Positions 1-6,397 are shown, numbered from the stretch's first letter. The stretch is 8,462 nt of DNA from Anderseniella sp051010195 (GCA_051010195.1 JBPCVV010000013.1:1-8462), one strand, 5' to 3'. The notes: generated by a model from the sequence alone, not told the origin. Translations and numbers: made by a program.

Positions 1-2
1 CC

Positions 3-161
3 ACTTGCGGGAGAAGCACGTACCTTAACGGCGACTGGGATAGCCATGCCTACAAGAAAGGATATCGAAAAGGACTTAGGGCTGGCGTTCGGGACTGCCT
101 CCGCGGTCACCGCAGTAAAATAACTTATCGGCCACGCGGCCTGTCAGGTAAGGAACACTAG
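3..161 (+). CDS. Possible C-terminal tail of an unrecognised protein, cut by the left edge
   Basis: An open frame runs in from the left edge and stops at TAG 159-161, giving about 52 residues. I do not recognise it. It has a regular Tyr/Gly pattern (AYKKGYRKGLRAGVRDC, Tyr and Gly every three to four residues, mixed with Lys/Arg), which looks more like real protein than chance and would suit a basic helical or repetitive tail. A second frame is also open from position 1 to TAA at 121-123, so the choice of frame is uncertain. No start codon or upstream context is visible. Function unknown; it may be spurious. Confidence 0.3.
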   Translation, partial: TCGRSTYLNGDWDSHAYKKGYRKGLRAGVRDCLRGHRSKITYRPRGLSGKEH

Positions 162-915
162 GCTCTGGCCCGATCCATTCACGGCGGTTTGCAAAAGAGA
201 GGTTGATGCGTGGCGATCGCGCCCTGGTTGTTGGATCCGTAACCTCAATCATACACGTCATCTATTCGTGCTGGCTGCCTTAAATCTCCTGTCGCAGAAA
301 TATGGGAATTAGGCGGATATTCCGTCAACGTCTTATGGCGCTGTGGGTCAAAAGCTCGCGTCGCCCGTCTCAGTTGGGCTTGGCGATGGATGTCCGCTGT
401 ACCTCTGCTCGCGAACATGTTGCCCAATAGCCATCGCGAAAATCGTCGAGGTTCTTTTTGGCGACAGCAATTTGATCTTTGCGACCGTGTGTCGAGTGAG
501 CCCGTCCATGTGTCGGCGAAGCACCGATCTGCCACCTCGATGACGATGCCTGTCCGCTCTCACCACAACCGGTCGCGAGCCCCTGCGCAGCTCAGCGGCG
601 CCCGAACGTCTGCTCCGACCAGAAGCAGATATTCGTTGCGAATTGTAGCGTTGTGCCGATCGAGCCACCTGCAATCTAACCGTCCGGCAATGGTCAATGG
701 TGCAAGATCAGCTGCTCGGACATTAGACCACGCAAATCAAGTTGCTGACGCGGTTGCGCCAGATCGACCTGCGCCGAGCCCGAACGGTGCTGCTTTGGGA
801 CATAAGTGTGAAGATCAGCTTATGTCGCTTGGGCTTGCTTGCTGTGCCCGATCTCGCCTAGAGATACTGAGGTCAGTACGGCAGCAAACAGCCGAGTTGG
901 TTCGGGGGTACGTCG
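162..915. other. Gene-free stretch of about 750 bases
   Basis: I see no supportable gene here. Several frames are open for 60-110 codons on both strands, but they overlap each other, are rich in Arg, Ser and Pro as out-of-frame translations usually are, and match no family I know. One plus-strand frame runs on into the L,D-transpeptidase gene and is its shadow. A minus-strand frame around 350-530 contains LTRHTVAKIKLL, faintly like a helix-turn-helix of a transposase, but too weak to call. The stretch could be a decayed gene or insertion remnant. The promoter of the transpeptidase gene should lie near its right end. A loose TTGCTT (835-840), 18 bases, TAGAGA (859-864) arrangement is present but not convincing. 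Confidence 0.5.
904..908 (+). promoter_or_regulatory. Ribosome binding site of the first L,D-transpeptidase gene
   Basis: A GGGGG run lies 7 bases before ATG 916. Together with the twin-arginine signal that begins at residue 2, it supports that start over any upstream one. Confidence 0.45.
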
Positions 916-1944
916 ATGCGTCGAAGAGAATTCCTTGCAGGGTTAGTTGCCGCGTCAGGTTTCGCCCACTCGTCCGTCACGTGGGCAGAGACAGCGCCAC
1001 AGATCAAGGCACTCAAGCTTGGTTCGTACATTTGGCGTCCGGAGCTATCACCAGAAGGCCCCGTCGTCGTCGTCGTATCTCTGCCGGAACAGTTGGTGCA
1101 TGTTTACCGCAACGGTGTCGCCGTTGGTGTGTCGACATGTTCAACCGGTAAACCCGGGCATCGCACACCAACTGGCGTATTCACAATTCTCCAGAAGCGG
1201 CGAAAACATTTCTCAAGCACGTATAACAATGCGCCGATGCCAAACATGCAACGTCTTACATGGCGAGGAATTGCGCTGCATGCAGGCAATCTGCCAGGGT
1301 ATCCAGCATCGCATGGCTGTATTCGACTACCGAAAGAATTCTCCCGGCTGCTCTTCGAGGTCACGCATCTCGGAACGTCGGTGATCATTGCCGATCAGAA
1401 GACCGAATTCGGCTCGGTTATCCACCCCAAACTGATACTCGATCCCGGTATCGCTGCGGTTGCAGCAGCAGCCGGAAAAAAGAAGCAGAAGAAAGCGAAA
1501 CGTTCTGGGGGATGGAAGACCGTCGTACAGCGAAACATTTCAACCATTCTCGTGTCGAGCGCAGATCGCCAAGCCTATTTACTCATCGATGGTAAACTCA
1601 CATACAAGACATCAATTAGGATCAAGCAGCCCGATCGGCCCTTGGGACACAATCTATATTCGTTGGCGGGCTGGTCGGATGACAACAGCGCGCTCGAATG
1701 GCACGCCTATGGTTTCCATGAAAATCAAGGTGCAGGCTCACGGGTAAATCGGACCACGGATCCGATACTATCGCGCATCGTGTTTTTGGATCAGGAAGGC
1801 GCAAACCGTGCGGCGCGATCGCTCCTGTCTGGAACGACGATGGTGGTTACCGACTTTTCAGCCAATCCTGAGACACGGTCCGGACCGGACTTTACAGTCA
1901 TCGTCGAAGACGATCAGACCCAAGGAAAGAGACGGCGCGGGTGA
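916..1944 (+). CDS. Exported two-domain L,D-transpeptidase (YkuD family), catalytic motif intact
   Basis: Predicted 342-residue periplasmic enzyme of the YkuD/ErfK family. These cysteine peptidases cut tetrapeptide stems and form 3-3 peptidoglycan cross-links or attach proteins to the wall. Residues 1-24 form a twin-arginine-type signal (RRREFLAGL, then a hydrophobic stretch, probable cleavage after VTWA). The first YkuD domain spans about 48-160: strand VVVVVSLPEQLVHVY, then GKPGHRTPTG, then the catalytic block with His122, Ser132, His133, Gly134, Cys135 and Arg137 (SHGCIRLP). A Lys/Ala linker (about 180-200) leads to a second half (207-330) whose start, ILVSSADRQAYLLIDGK, parallels the first domain but has no catalytic Cys. 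It resembles longer two-domain L,D-transpeptidases I recall from Bradyrhizobium relatives. It converges on the OmpA-like gene with a 99-base gap and no clear terminator. The family call is firm; the substrate is unknown. Confidence 0.93.
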   Translation: MRRREFLAGLVAASGFAHSSVTWAETAPQIKALKLGSYIWRPELSPEGPVVVVVSLPEQLVHVYRNGVAVGVSTCSTGKPGHRTPTGVFTILQKRRKHFSSTYNNAPMPNMQRLTWRGIALHAGNLPGYPASHGCIRLPKEFSRLLFEVTHLGTSVIIADQKTEFGSVIHPKLILDPGIAAVAAAAGKKKQKKAKRSGGWKTVVQRNISTILVSSADRQAYLLIDGKLTYKTSIRIKQPDRPLGHNLYSLAGWSDDNSALEWHAYGFHENQGAGSRVNRTTDPILSRIVFLDQEGANRAARSLLSGTTMVVTDFSANPETRSGPDFTVIVEDDQTQGKRRRG

Positions 1945-2043
1945 ACGGCCGCGGAGATGCCAAAAACGCAAAGTCAATGTACGCCAAACGCGATAGATTT
2001 CGGAGCCGGCCACAGCTTCGGTCGCTTGCCCATGCAGTCGTCG

Positions 2044-3093
2044 TCAACGGTCGGTACGTGATAGTTCAACGCGTCGGTTCTGGGCTCGCCCTTGCAGCGT
2101 CTTGTTGGTGGCCTTCGGCTCTGTCATACCAGCACCCGAAGTCGAAAGGCGAGCCGTGTTGATACCGTACTTCTTGACCAGGGCGTTCCTGACGGATGCT
2201 GCGCGACGGGCGGAGAGCCGTAGATTATAATTCGGTTTGCCAATGGCATCTGTGTGGCCGCGGATTTCCAGCCTCCAACGCGGATTGTTCTTAAGAGTCG
2301 TGGCGATATCGCCCATCAACCGTTTTGACTCTGGGCGGATCGTTGCTTTGTCAAAGTCGAAATGGATCCCATAGAGATCCAGTTTGCGTATGGTTCGAAG
2401 CGTCTGCTCCATCGCATCCTGCTGCGAACGTCCAGCGCTCACACGGACGGTCCGAATCGTCCGAAGTGCCCGCTCCCAACTGAACCGAATGTTGTACTGG
2501 ATCGCGACCGGATTATTCACGTCGCTGAGGAAATAGAAGTAGCCGGTGCCTGACCGATTGCCTTTTTGAAATACCCCTCTGGCGACCAAGACGGGCATAT
2601 TGACAATTTGGTTCTCAACGAGGACGGGCAGCCTTGTATTGTCATTCACAAGCGTAAGGAGGCCGGGAATTGTCGAAAGCTTCGTATCATACATCAAGCT
2701 AAGCGGAGCTGTGCCCGTCGCTCTCAACTGTTGAATCACCGCCGAAGATATGCCAAGCGAGGTTGTGCCGGGAATGAGCTGCGGAACCCTCGGGTCGAAG
2801 CCAATCAGATAGGTTCTCGCGCTCTGGCGATCGACAATGTTCACCGCACGCCGGGCCACGATGCCGCGCGTATCGCTGTAACTGAGGCTGACACTGCCAC
2901 GAGAAACAGCAGTAATAATGTTGTACTCTTCGGCGTCCGGCCCATACTGACTAGTATAGGTCCGAGTTATTTTCAGCCCCGGGTGCGCGGCAAACGGTCC
3001 GGTGTTCTGTGCCAAAGCCGGCCATGGCTGTAGCCATGTACTAATGGTCATAGCGGCTACGCCAACGCGCAACAAGCGCCTTCGTTGCGTCAT
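2044..3093 (-). CDS. Exported OmpA-C-domain protein with unassigned N-terminal domain
   Basis: Predicted 349-residue envelope protein that should bind peptidoglycan non-covalently. I placed the start at 3093 rather than at the upstream ATG (3255), because MTQRRRLLRVGVAAMT begins a clean, twin-arginine-like signal peptide (cleavage near PALAQ, residue 29) and AGAAGG lies about 9 bases upstream. Residues 30-235 are mostly beta-like and I cannot assign them; there is no obvious OmpA barrel. Residues 240-345 are a classic OmpA C-terminal domain: FDFDKATIRPES (245-256), RGHTDAIG, NLRLSARRAASV and the ending GRAQNRRVEL. Asp282 and Arg297 sit 15 apart, as do the diaminopimelate-binding Asp271 and Arg286 of E. 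coli OmpA, so the binding site looks intact. It converges with the L,D-transpeptidase gene and diverges from the YcbB-like gene. Confidence 0.9.
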   Translation of the reverse strand: MTQRRRLLRVGVAAMTISTWLQPWPALAQNTGPFAAHPGLKITRTYTSQYGPDAEEYNIITAVSRGSVSLSYSDTRGIVARRAVNIVDRQSARTYLIGFDPRVPQLIPGTTSLGISSAVIQQLRATGTAPLSLMYDTKLSTIPGLLTLVNDNTRLPVLVENQIVNMPVLVARGVFQKGNRSGTGYFYFLSDVNNPVAIQYNIRFSWERALRTIRTVRVSAGRSQQDAMEQTLRTIRKLDLYGIHFDFDKATIRPESKRLMGDIATTLKNNPRWRLEIRGHTDAIGKPNYNLRLSARRAASVRNALVKKYGINTARLSTSGAGMTEPKATNKTLQGRAQNRRVELSRTDR

Positions 3094-3143
3094 CTCCAAT
3101 ACCTTCTCAGACTTTGCAGCAAGCTCTCGATATGCGGGACGGC

Positions 3144-3160
3144 AGGATAGCCGGTATCCT
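3144..3160. repeat. Inverted repeat AGGATA-N5-TATCCT
   Basis: A perfect 6-base inverted repeat with a GCCGG centre lies 51 bases before the start of the OmpA-like gene. It could be an operator half-site pair, or a small hairpin in the 5' leader if transcription starts near 3213. A repeat this short can arise by chance. Confidence 0.4.
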
Positions 3161-3219
3161 CCAGCGACAGCAAATATTTGTTGTCGCGCAGTACAGCCTT
3201 TGAGACAACAACCCCAACA

Positions 3220-3248
3220 GGTAGCGACTAAGCTCGAATACGTGTCAA
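3220..3248 (-). promoter_or_regulatory. Candidate promoter for the OmpA-like gene
   Basis: On the minus strand a perfect TTGACA (-35, positions 3248-3243) is followed after 17 bases by GCTACC (3225-3220), a poor -10. The spacing is ideal for a sigma-70 type promoter, and alphaproteobacterial -10 elements are often weak. It would give a leader of roughly 120 bases containing the AGGATA/TATCCT repeat. The support is one good hexamer only. Confidence 0.3.
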
Positions 3249-3283
3249 ACTTCATGGAAAATGTTAGTTCAATGTTTTAAATT

Positions 3284-3313
3284 CGCGCCGTTAGTTGGTG
3301 ATCCGCGCCGTTA
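3284..3313. repeat. Direct repeat CGCGCCGTTA, two copies at 20-base spacing
   Basis: CGCGCCGTTA occurs at 3284-3293 and 3304-3313, start to start exactly 20 bases, close to two turns of the helix. GTTTACG-like sequence follows the second copy and recurs near 3354-3361. Repeats phased like this next to a start codon commonly bind a regulator in tandem. The regulator is unknown and none is encoded nearby. Confidence 0.4.
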
Positions 3314-3380
3314 CGGTTTACGAGCAACGTGTGTGGGATGCAGCTCATTGCTAACGTTTACGCAGAGTAGAAACAGGCAT

Positions 3381-4991
3381 ATGCTCGACAGCCCAATGCG
3401 CTATTCCTTGAACTCAAGCCTTTTGGCTGTCGGTGCTGGTGCAGTCTTGGTGGGAGCGTTGCCGGCGAAAGCGCAGAGCATCCACTCGGTCAAAGTGATC
3501 GAGCGGGTGCTCGAATCACTTCGGGATTCTAAGGGGCTACCGCTTGATGCTCGGAAGAGCGCGCGTGAAATTATGTCATACTATGCGGCCGCCGACAGTC
3601 GAACGCTTTGGATTGGCAATCGGCGGGGTGAGAGGCTGATCGAAGCGTTGACCGCATTGCAGCGAGACGGCTTGTTTAATTCGCAAAGGTCAGTCAAACG
3701 CCTCCAGACGATGCGCCAAGCCATGCGGAGTTTGGACTCCAGCTTTTTAGCTTTGGGTGAGATCGTTCACAGCGCGCACTTTTATGAACTTGCGTCAGAC
3801 TTGCGTCTTGGTCAAATGCGTCTCTATCGAGCAAGGCTCCATCCGCGGACGTTAGCACGCAAGATTTCGGCCAAGGCTTTGCTGGATCGCGTGCTTGAAG
3901 GCATACCACTCGTTCAAGTTCTTGAAGATATTCAACCGCAGGAGAAAGAGTATCAGGCCATTAAGAAGCGGTTGGCCGAGTTGCTTTCGTTGCGCAGTCG
4001 CGGCGGTTGGGTCCCGGTTCGGCCGGGGTCGCCGCTCCGAATTGGCATGAGCCATGATCGTGTGAAAGACATTCGTGCGCGACTCGCCGCTGGCGGTGAG
4101 CTTGCAGATGCCAACCAATCGTCCAAGGTCTACGACAAGGCACTTGCGGCCGCGGTACGGCTGTTTCAACGGCGACACAATCTGCGCCCGAGCGGTACCC
4201 TGAACCGCTCGACCGTGCTTGCAATGAATGTTCCATGGCGACAGCGTGTTCAACAGCTGCAAGTCAATCTTGAGAGATGGCGCTGGTTCGGAGACGTCCC
4301 ATCGAATAATCGTTGGATCATCAACACTGCCGCAAAGCGCCTGTTTTGGCGCCGTCGGGCGACTATCCAGAAAAACCTTCGTATTACGATTAATCGATCC
4401 TGTCAGGTTCAAGCAGCCTTCAATACCGTTGCCCGCCGCATCGTTGCTAATCCTAAGTACAATTTGTCGAAACGCGAAGCGTTGCGATACGTCTTGCCGG
4501 TGCTCAAGTCAAATCCGAGCAAACTCGATACAAGCTTTGCGATCTATGGCAAGGCTCCGGCGTCACAAGCACCGCGCATAAATTGGCGTAACTACAATGA
4601 GGCCGATTTCCCGTTTTCCGTCATCCAGCAACCTGGGCCTTCGAATCCGTTAGGCAGTTTTCAGATCTATTTCGATGAGATCGATAGCGTATCGCTGCAC
4701 GGCCTACCGACAGTGCGAGCCTTTCCAAAAATACGGCAGGCGTGTGTCGGCGTGCCCGAAAAAACGTTGAATCTAGCTGACCTCCTCCCGGTCTACGGTT
4801 TTGCTCAGCCATCTCTTGCCGCACAGCCATCACAATCCGGCAATCCCCTCGAAATTCGGCTCAAGAGCCCGATTTCGGTCGTCTTCATCTATGCAACGAT
4901 ATGGGTTGGGCGGGATGGTGAAGTTGTCTTCGGCGCCGACCCATTGGGCAGAGATGCCAAACTCGGCCGACTGATCCTCCGCCGAATTTAG
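3381..4991 (+). CDS. YcbB/LdtD-type L,D-transpeptidase homologue with eroded active site, probable pseudoenzyme
   Basis: Predicted 536-residue periplasmic protein with the complete architecture of the YcbB (LdtD) family. Start 3381 was chosen because a Sec signal follows (hydrophobic 12-28, cleavage near AKAQS); ATG 3396 is an alternative, and no strong ribosome site is seen. The N-terminal scaffold spans about 35-210, the peptidoglycan-binding helix bundle about 215-285 (AVRLFQRRHNLRPSGTLNRST), then QQLQVNLERWRW, and the YkuD-type domain about 310-525, recognised by QQPGPSNPLGSFQIYF, SLHGLPT (His440) and GRDAKL near the end. Family-conserved active-site positions are lost. The SHGCIRV/SSGCVRV block reads RQACVGV: Cys455 remains, but the preceding Gly is Ala and the Arg two residues on is Gly. 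The R-x-T-P strand motif and the NPxWxVP motif (here NPKYNLS) are also degraded. The frame is unbroken, which suggests a retained non-catalytic role. It may be cotranscribed with the downstream binding-protein gene. Confidence 0.85.
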   Translation: MLDSPMRYSLNSSLLAVGAGAVLVGALPAKAQSIHSVKVIERVLESLRDSKGLPLDARKSAREIMSYYAAADSRTLWIGNRRGERLIEALTALQRDGLFNSQRSVKRLQTMRQAMRSLDSSFLALGEIVHSAHFYELASDLRLGQMRLYRARLHPRTLARKISAKALLDRVLEGIPLVQVLEDIQPQEKEYQAIKKRLAELLSLRSRGGWVPVRPGSPLRIGMSHDRVKDIRARLAAGGELADANQSSKVYDKALAAAVRLFQRRHNLRPSGTLNRSTVLAMNVPWRQRVQQLQVNLERWRWFGDVPSNNRWIINTAAKRLFWRRRATIQKNLRITINRSCQVQAAFNTVARRIVANPKYNLSKREALRYVLPVLKSNPSKLDTSFAIYGKAPASQAPRINWRNYNEADFPFSVIQQPGPSNPLGSFQIYFDEIDSVSLHGLPTVRAFPKIRQACVGVPEKTLNLADLLPVYGFAQPSLAAQPSQSGNPLEIRLKSPISVVFIYATIWVGRDGEVVFGADPLGRDAKLGRLILRRI

Positions 4992-5040
4992 CACGGCTAT
5001 TAACCGCACTATCGGTGCCAAACAACAGAGAGCCTCGGTA

Positions 5041-6063
5041 ATGCGATCCATTGCATTCTTCCTCTTCATCCTCGTAACCGGCTTCAACGCTAGTCTGGCG
5101 GCCAACGAAACGCTGACTAAGGTGAAGACGCGCGGACATCTCCTATGCGGCGTCAGTGACGGTTTGGCGGGATTTTCGTTCCGCAATGCCGCAGGTGAAT
5201 GGGACGGTTTCGACGTCGACGTTTGTCGTGCGGTGGCGGCCGCGATTTTCGGCGTTCAGGGTAAGCCGTCGGTCAAGTTTGTGTCTTTGACCGCCAATAA
5301 CCGCTTCAAGGCGCTGAGCGCCGGCAAGGTCGACGTGCTGTCACGGAACACCACCTGGACAATGGGACGTGATGTCGAGCTTGGTCTGACATTTCCGGTC
5401 ACCGTTTTTTACGACGGGCAAGGCTTCATGGTACCAGCCAATCTACCCATCACGCAGGTTGCGCATCTATCCGGCGCACGGATCTGCGTGGTCGCCGGCA
5501 CTACGCACGTGGCCAATATTCCCATACACTTCAACAAGAGAAAGATGGCGCACAGCCTTGTAACTTCGACCAACCAGACGGAATTGCGCAAGATGTATCA
5601 GAGCGGCCAGTGCGAGGCTCTGTCAGCCGATCGCTCGGCGTTGTTCGCCATTCGCTCGCAACTTCAAGATCCGTCCGACCATATGATTCTCGCAGGTGTT
5701 ATTTCGAAGGAGCCGCTCGGACCAGTTGTCAGAGAAGGCGACGAACGATGGGCGGACATCATCCGCTGGACGGTGTATGGATTGATCAATGCCGAGGAGA
5801 AGAAAATCGCTAGATTGGCGATGCTGGACGAGAGAGGCGATGCTCTGACGAGCGATCAGCTAAATTTCCTCGACGTCGCCGGAAAACTTGGTGCCAAGCT
5901 CGGCCTCGATGCGAAGTGGCTGCGCAATGCGATTGCCGTGGTCGGCAACTATGGCGAGATCTTCGAACGCAACGTCGGCACCGAAAGTGAGTTGGAGATA
6001 GTCAGAGGTAAAAACGCACTTTGGAGCAATCACGGCCTGATCTACGCCCCACCCATGCGCTAG
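5041..6063 (+). CDS. Periplasmic polar-amino-acid-binding protein (AapJ/BztA type), orphan
   Basis: Predicted 340-residue solute-binding protein (SBP_bac_3 fold) of ABC uptake systems for glutamate, aspartate and related amino acids. Residues 1-20 are a Sec signal peptide (cleavage after SLA). The mature part has the AapJ/BztA landmarks in order: CGVSDGLAGFSF, WDGFDVDVCRAVAAAIFG, DVLSRNTTWTM, DGQGFMV, the hinge region near CVVAGTT, ADRSALFAIR, ISKEPLGP, VVGNYGEIFERNVG and the terminal NALW..GLIYAPP. Length is normal for the family. In aap/bzt loci the binding-protein gene is followed by aapQMP-type permease and ATPase genes. Here only a non-coding gap and an IS66 element follow, so it must share a distant transporter, act in sensing, or have been cut off from its operon. 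It lies 49 bases after the YcbB-like gene, with only a weak GAGAG-type ribosome site. Confidence 0.92.
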   Translation: MRSIAFFLFILVTGFNASLAANETLTKVKTRGHLLCGVSDGLAGFSFRNAAGEWDGFDVDVCRAVAAAIFGVQGKPSVKFVSLTANNRFKALSAGKVDVLSRNTTWTMGRDVELGLTFPVTVFYDGQGFMVPANLPITQVAHLSGARICVVAGTTHVANIPIHFNKRKMAHSLVTSTNQTELRKMYQSGQCEALSADRSALFAIRSQLQDPSDHMILAGVISKEPLGPVVREGDERWADIIRWTVYGLINAEEKKIARLAMLDERGDALTSDQLNFLDVAGKLGAKLGLDAKWLRNAIAVVGNYGEIFERNVGTESELEIVRGKNALWSNHGLIYAPPMR

Positions 6064-6133
6064 TTGCTGATCAAGTAATCGGTCGACTGCTTAACCAGTG
6101 CTTACCTATCTATGAGGGGCGATCAGATGCGAT

Positions 6134-6313
6134 ATGTTGCTTTCTATAGTATCAATTTGCGCTGCATTGTTTGACTACACATCGCTTGTATTCGCTGAGG
6201 AACAGTTCGGAAATGCATCGTCCGCTCCGGGCCCCGCTCGTGGCAGCTTCAGATCTGCACAACAATTCGACCTAGATCTCGAGACTCGTTTAAAACTCGA
6301 TCCGGGCTATTAA
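6134..6313 (+). CDS. Possible small secreted protein, 59 residues
   Basis: ATG 6134 opens 59 codons to TAA 6311-6313. Residues 1-21 read like a signal peptide (MLLSIVSICAALF, then SLVFA before EEQ), followed by a short polar mature part rich in Ser, Ala, Gly and Pro and ending in DLDLETRLKLDPGY. GAGGGG at 6114-6119 is too far (14 bases) from ATG 6134 but well placed (7 bases) for ATG 6127, which lies in another frame and stops after 15 codons. Dropping one T from the run at 6141-6143 would join that start to the signal peptide. So it may be a small gene with a weak start, a recently frameshifted one, or chance. I recognise no homologue. Confidence 0.35.
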   Translation: MLLSIVSICAALFDYTSLVFAEEQFGNASSAPGPARGSFRSAQQFDLDLETRLKLDPGY

Positions 6314-6345
6314 GCCGGCTCCGTTGAGGCCTGGTTCTCGAGTTT
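6293..6345. repeat. Nested inverted repeat
   Basis: AAACTCGA (6293-6300) pairs perfectly with TCGAGTTT (6338-6345). Inside it, CCGGGCT (6302-6308) faces AAGCCGG (6311-6317) with one bulge. It could form a two-level hairpin at the end of the possible small gene. No T-run follows, so it is not a standard terminator. Confidence 0.35.
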
Positions 6346-6372
6346 GGCGTGATGCAGGCGACTTCAAATACA

Positions 6373-6397
6373 GTAAGCGATCAATCTTCCACAAGTC
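6373..6397. repeat. IS66 terminal inverted repeat, tnpC-side end
   Basis: The plus strand reads GTAAGCGATCAATCTTCCAC from 6373. GTAAGCG is the conserved outer tip in IS66-family elements. The partner end is outside the window, so the inner boundary of the repeat is a guess. Confidence 0.6.

Larger units (their letters stand above)
3094..3380. promoter_or_regulatory. Divergent control region between the OmpA-like and YcbB-like genes
   Basis: These 287 bases separate two divergent start codons and must hold the promoters for both. They contain a TTGACA promoter candidate for the minus-strand gene, an inverted repeat in its presumed leader, and a direct repeat pair on the side of the plus-strand gene, all listed separately. 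Both flanking reading frames can be extended into this region (to 3255 minus and 3261 plus), but the signal peptides argue against those extended starts. Confidence 0.6.
6064..6372. other. Intergenic stretch before the IS66 end
   Basis: About 309 bases separate the binding-protein gene from the IS66 terminal repeat. They contain one possible small secreted-protein gene and a nested inverted repeat, both listed separately. I see no permease gene remnant, no tRNA, and no clear rho-independent terminator after the binding-protein gene. Confidence 0.5.

Noticed and set aside
348..674. Minus-strand frame with LTRHTVAKIKLL, faintly like a transposase helix-turn-helix
   Set aside because: No catalytic residues or continuing similarity; competing frames are equally open on both strands.
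708..734. TCAGCT-N2-TCG sequence resembling a symbiotic type III (tts) box
   Set aside because: By eye it matches about 14 of 22 defined positions as I recall the consensus, which is expected a few times by chance in a window this size, and the central AAAGC is missing.
390..1151. Long plus-strand open frame (253 codons)
   Set aside because: Its second half overlaps the L,D-transpeptidase gene in another frame, its composition is Arg/Ser-rich as in shadows, and it shows no family motif.
3094..3255. Upstream extension of the OmpA-like gene to ATG 3255
   Set aside because: The signal peptide and ribosome site sit at 3093, and the extra 54 residues look non-coding.
3261..3380. Upstream extension of the YcbB-like gene to ATG 3261
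   Set aside because: It would bury the signal peptide behind 40 Cys-containing residues and overlap the control region.
4091..4106. TGGCGG-N5-TTGCA, sigma-54-like
   Set aside because: It lacks the consensus AC and lies deep inside a coding region.
3852..4412. 186-codon minus-strand frame
   Set aside because: Lies wholly inside the YcbB-like gene, whose family landmarks are clear.
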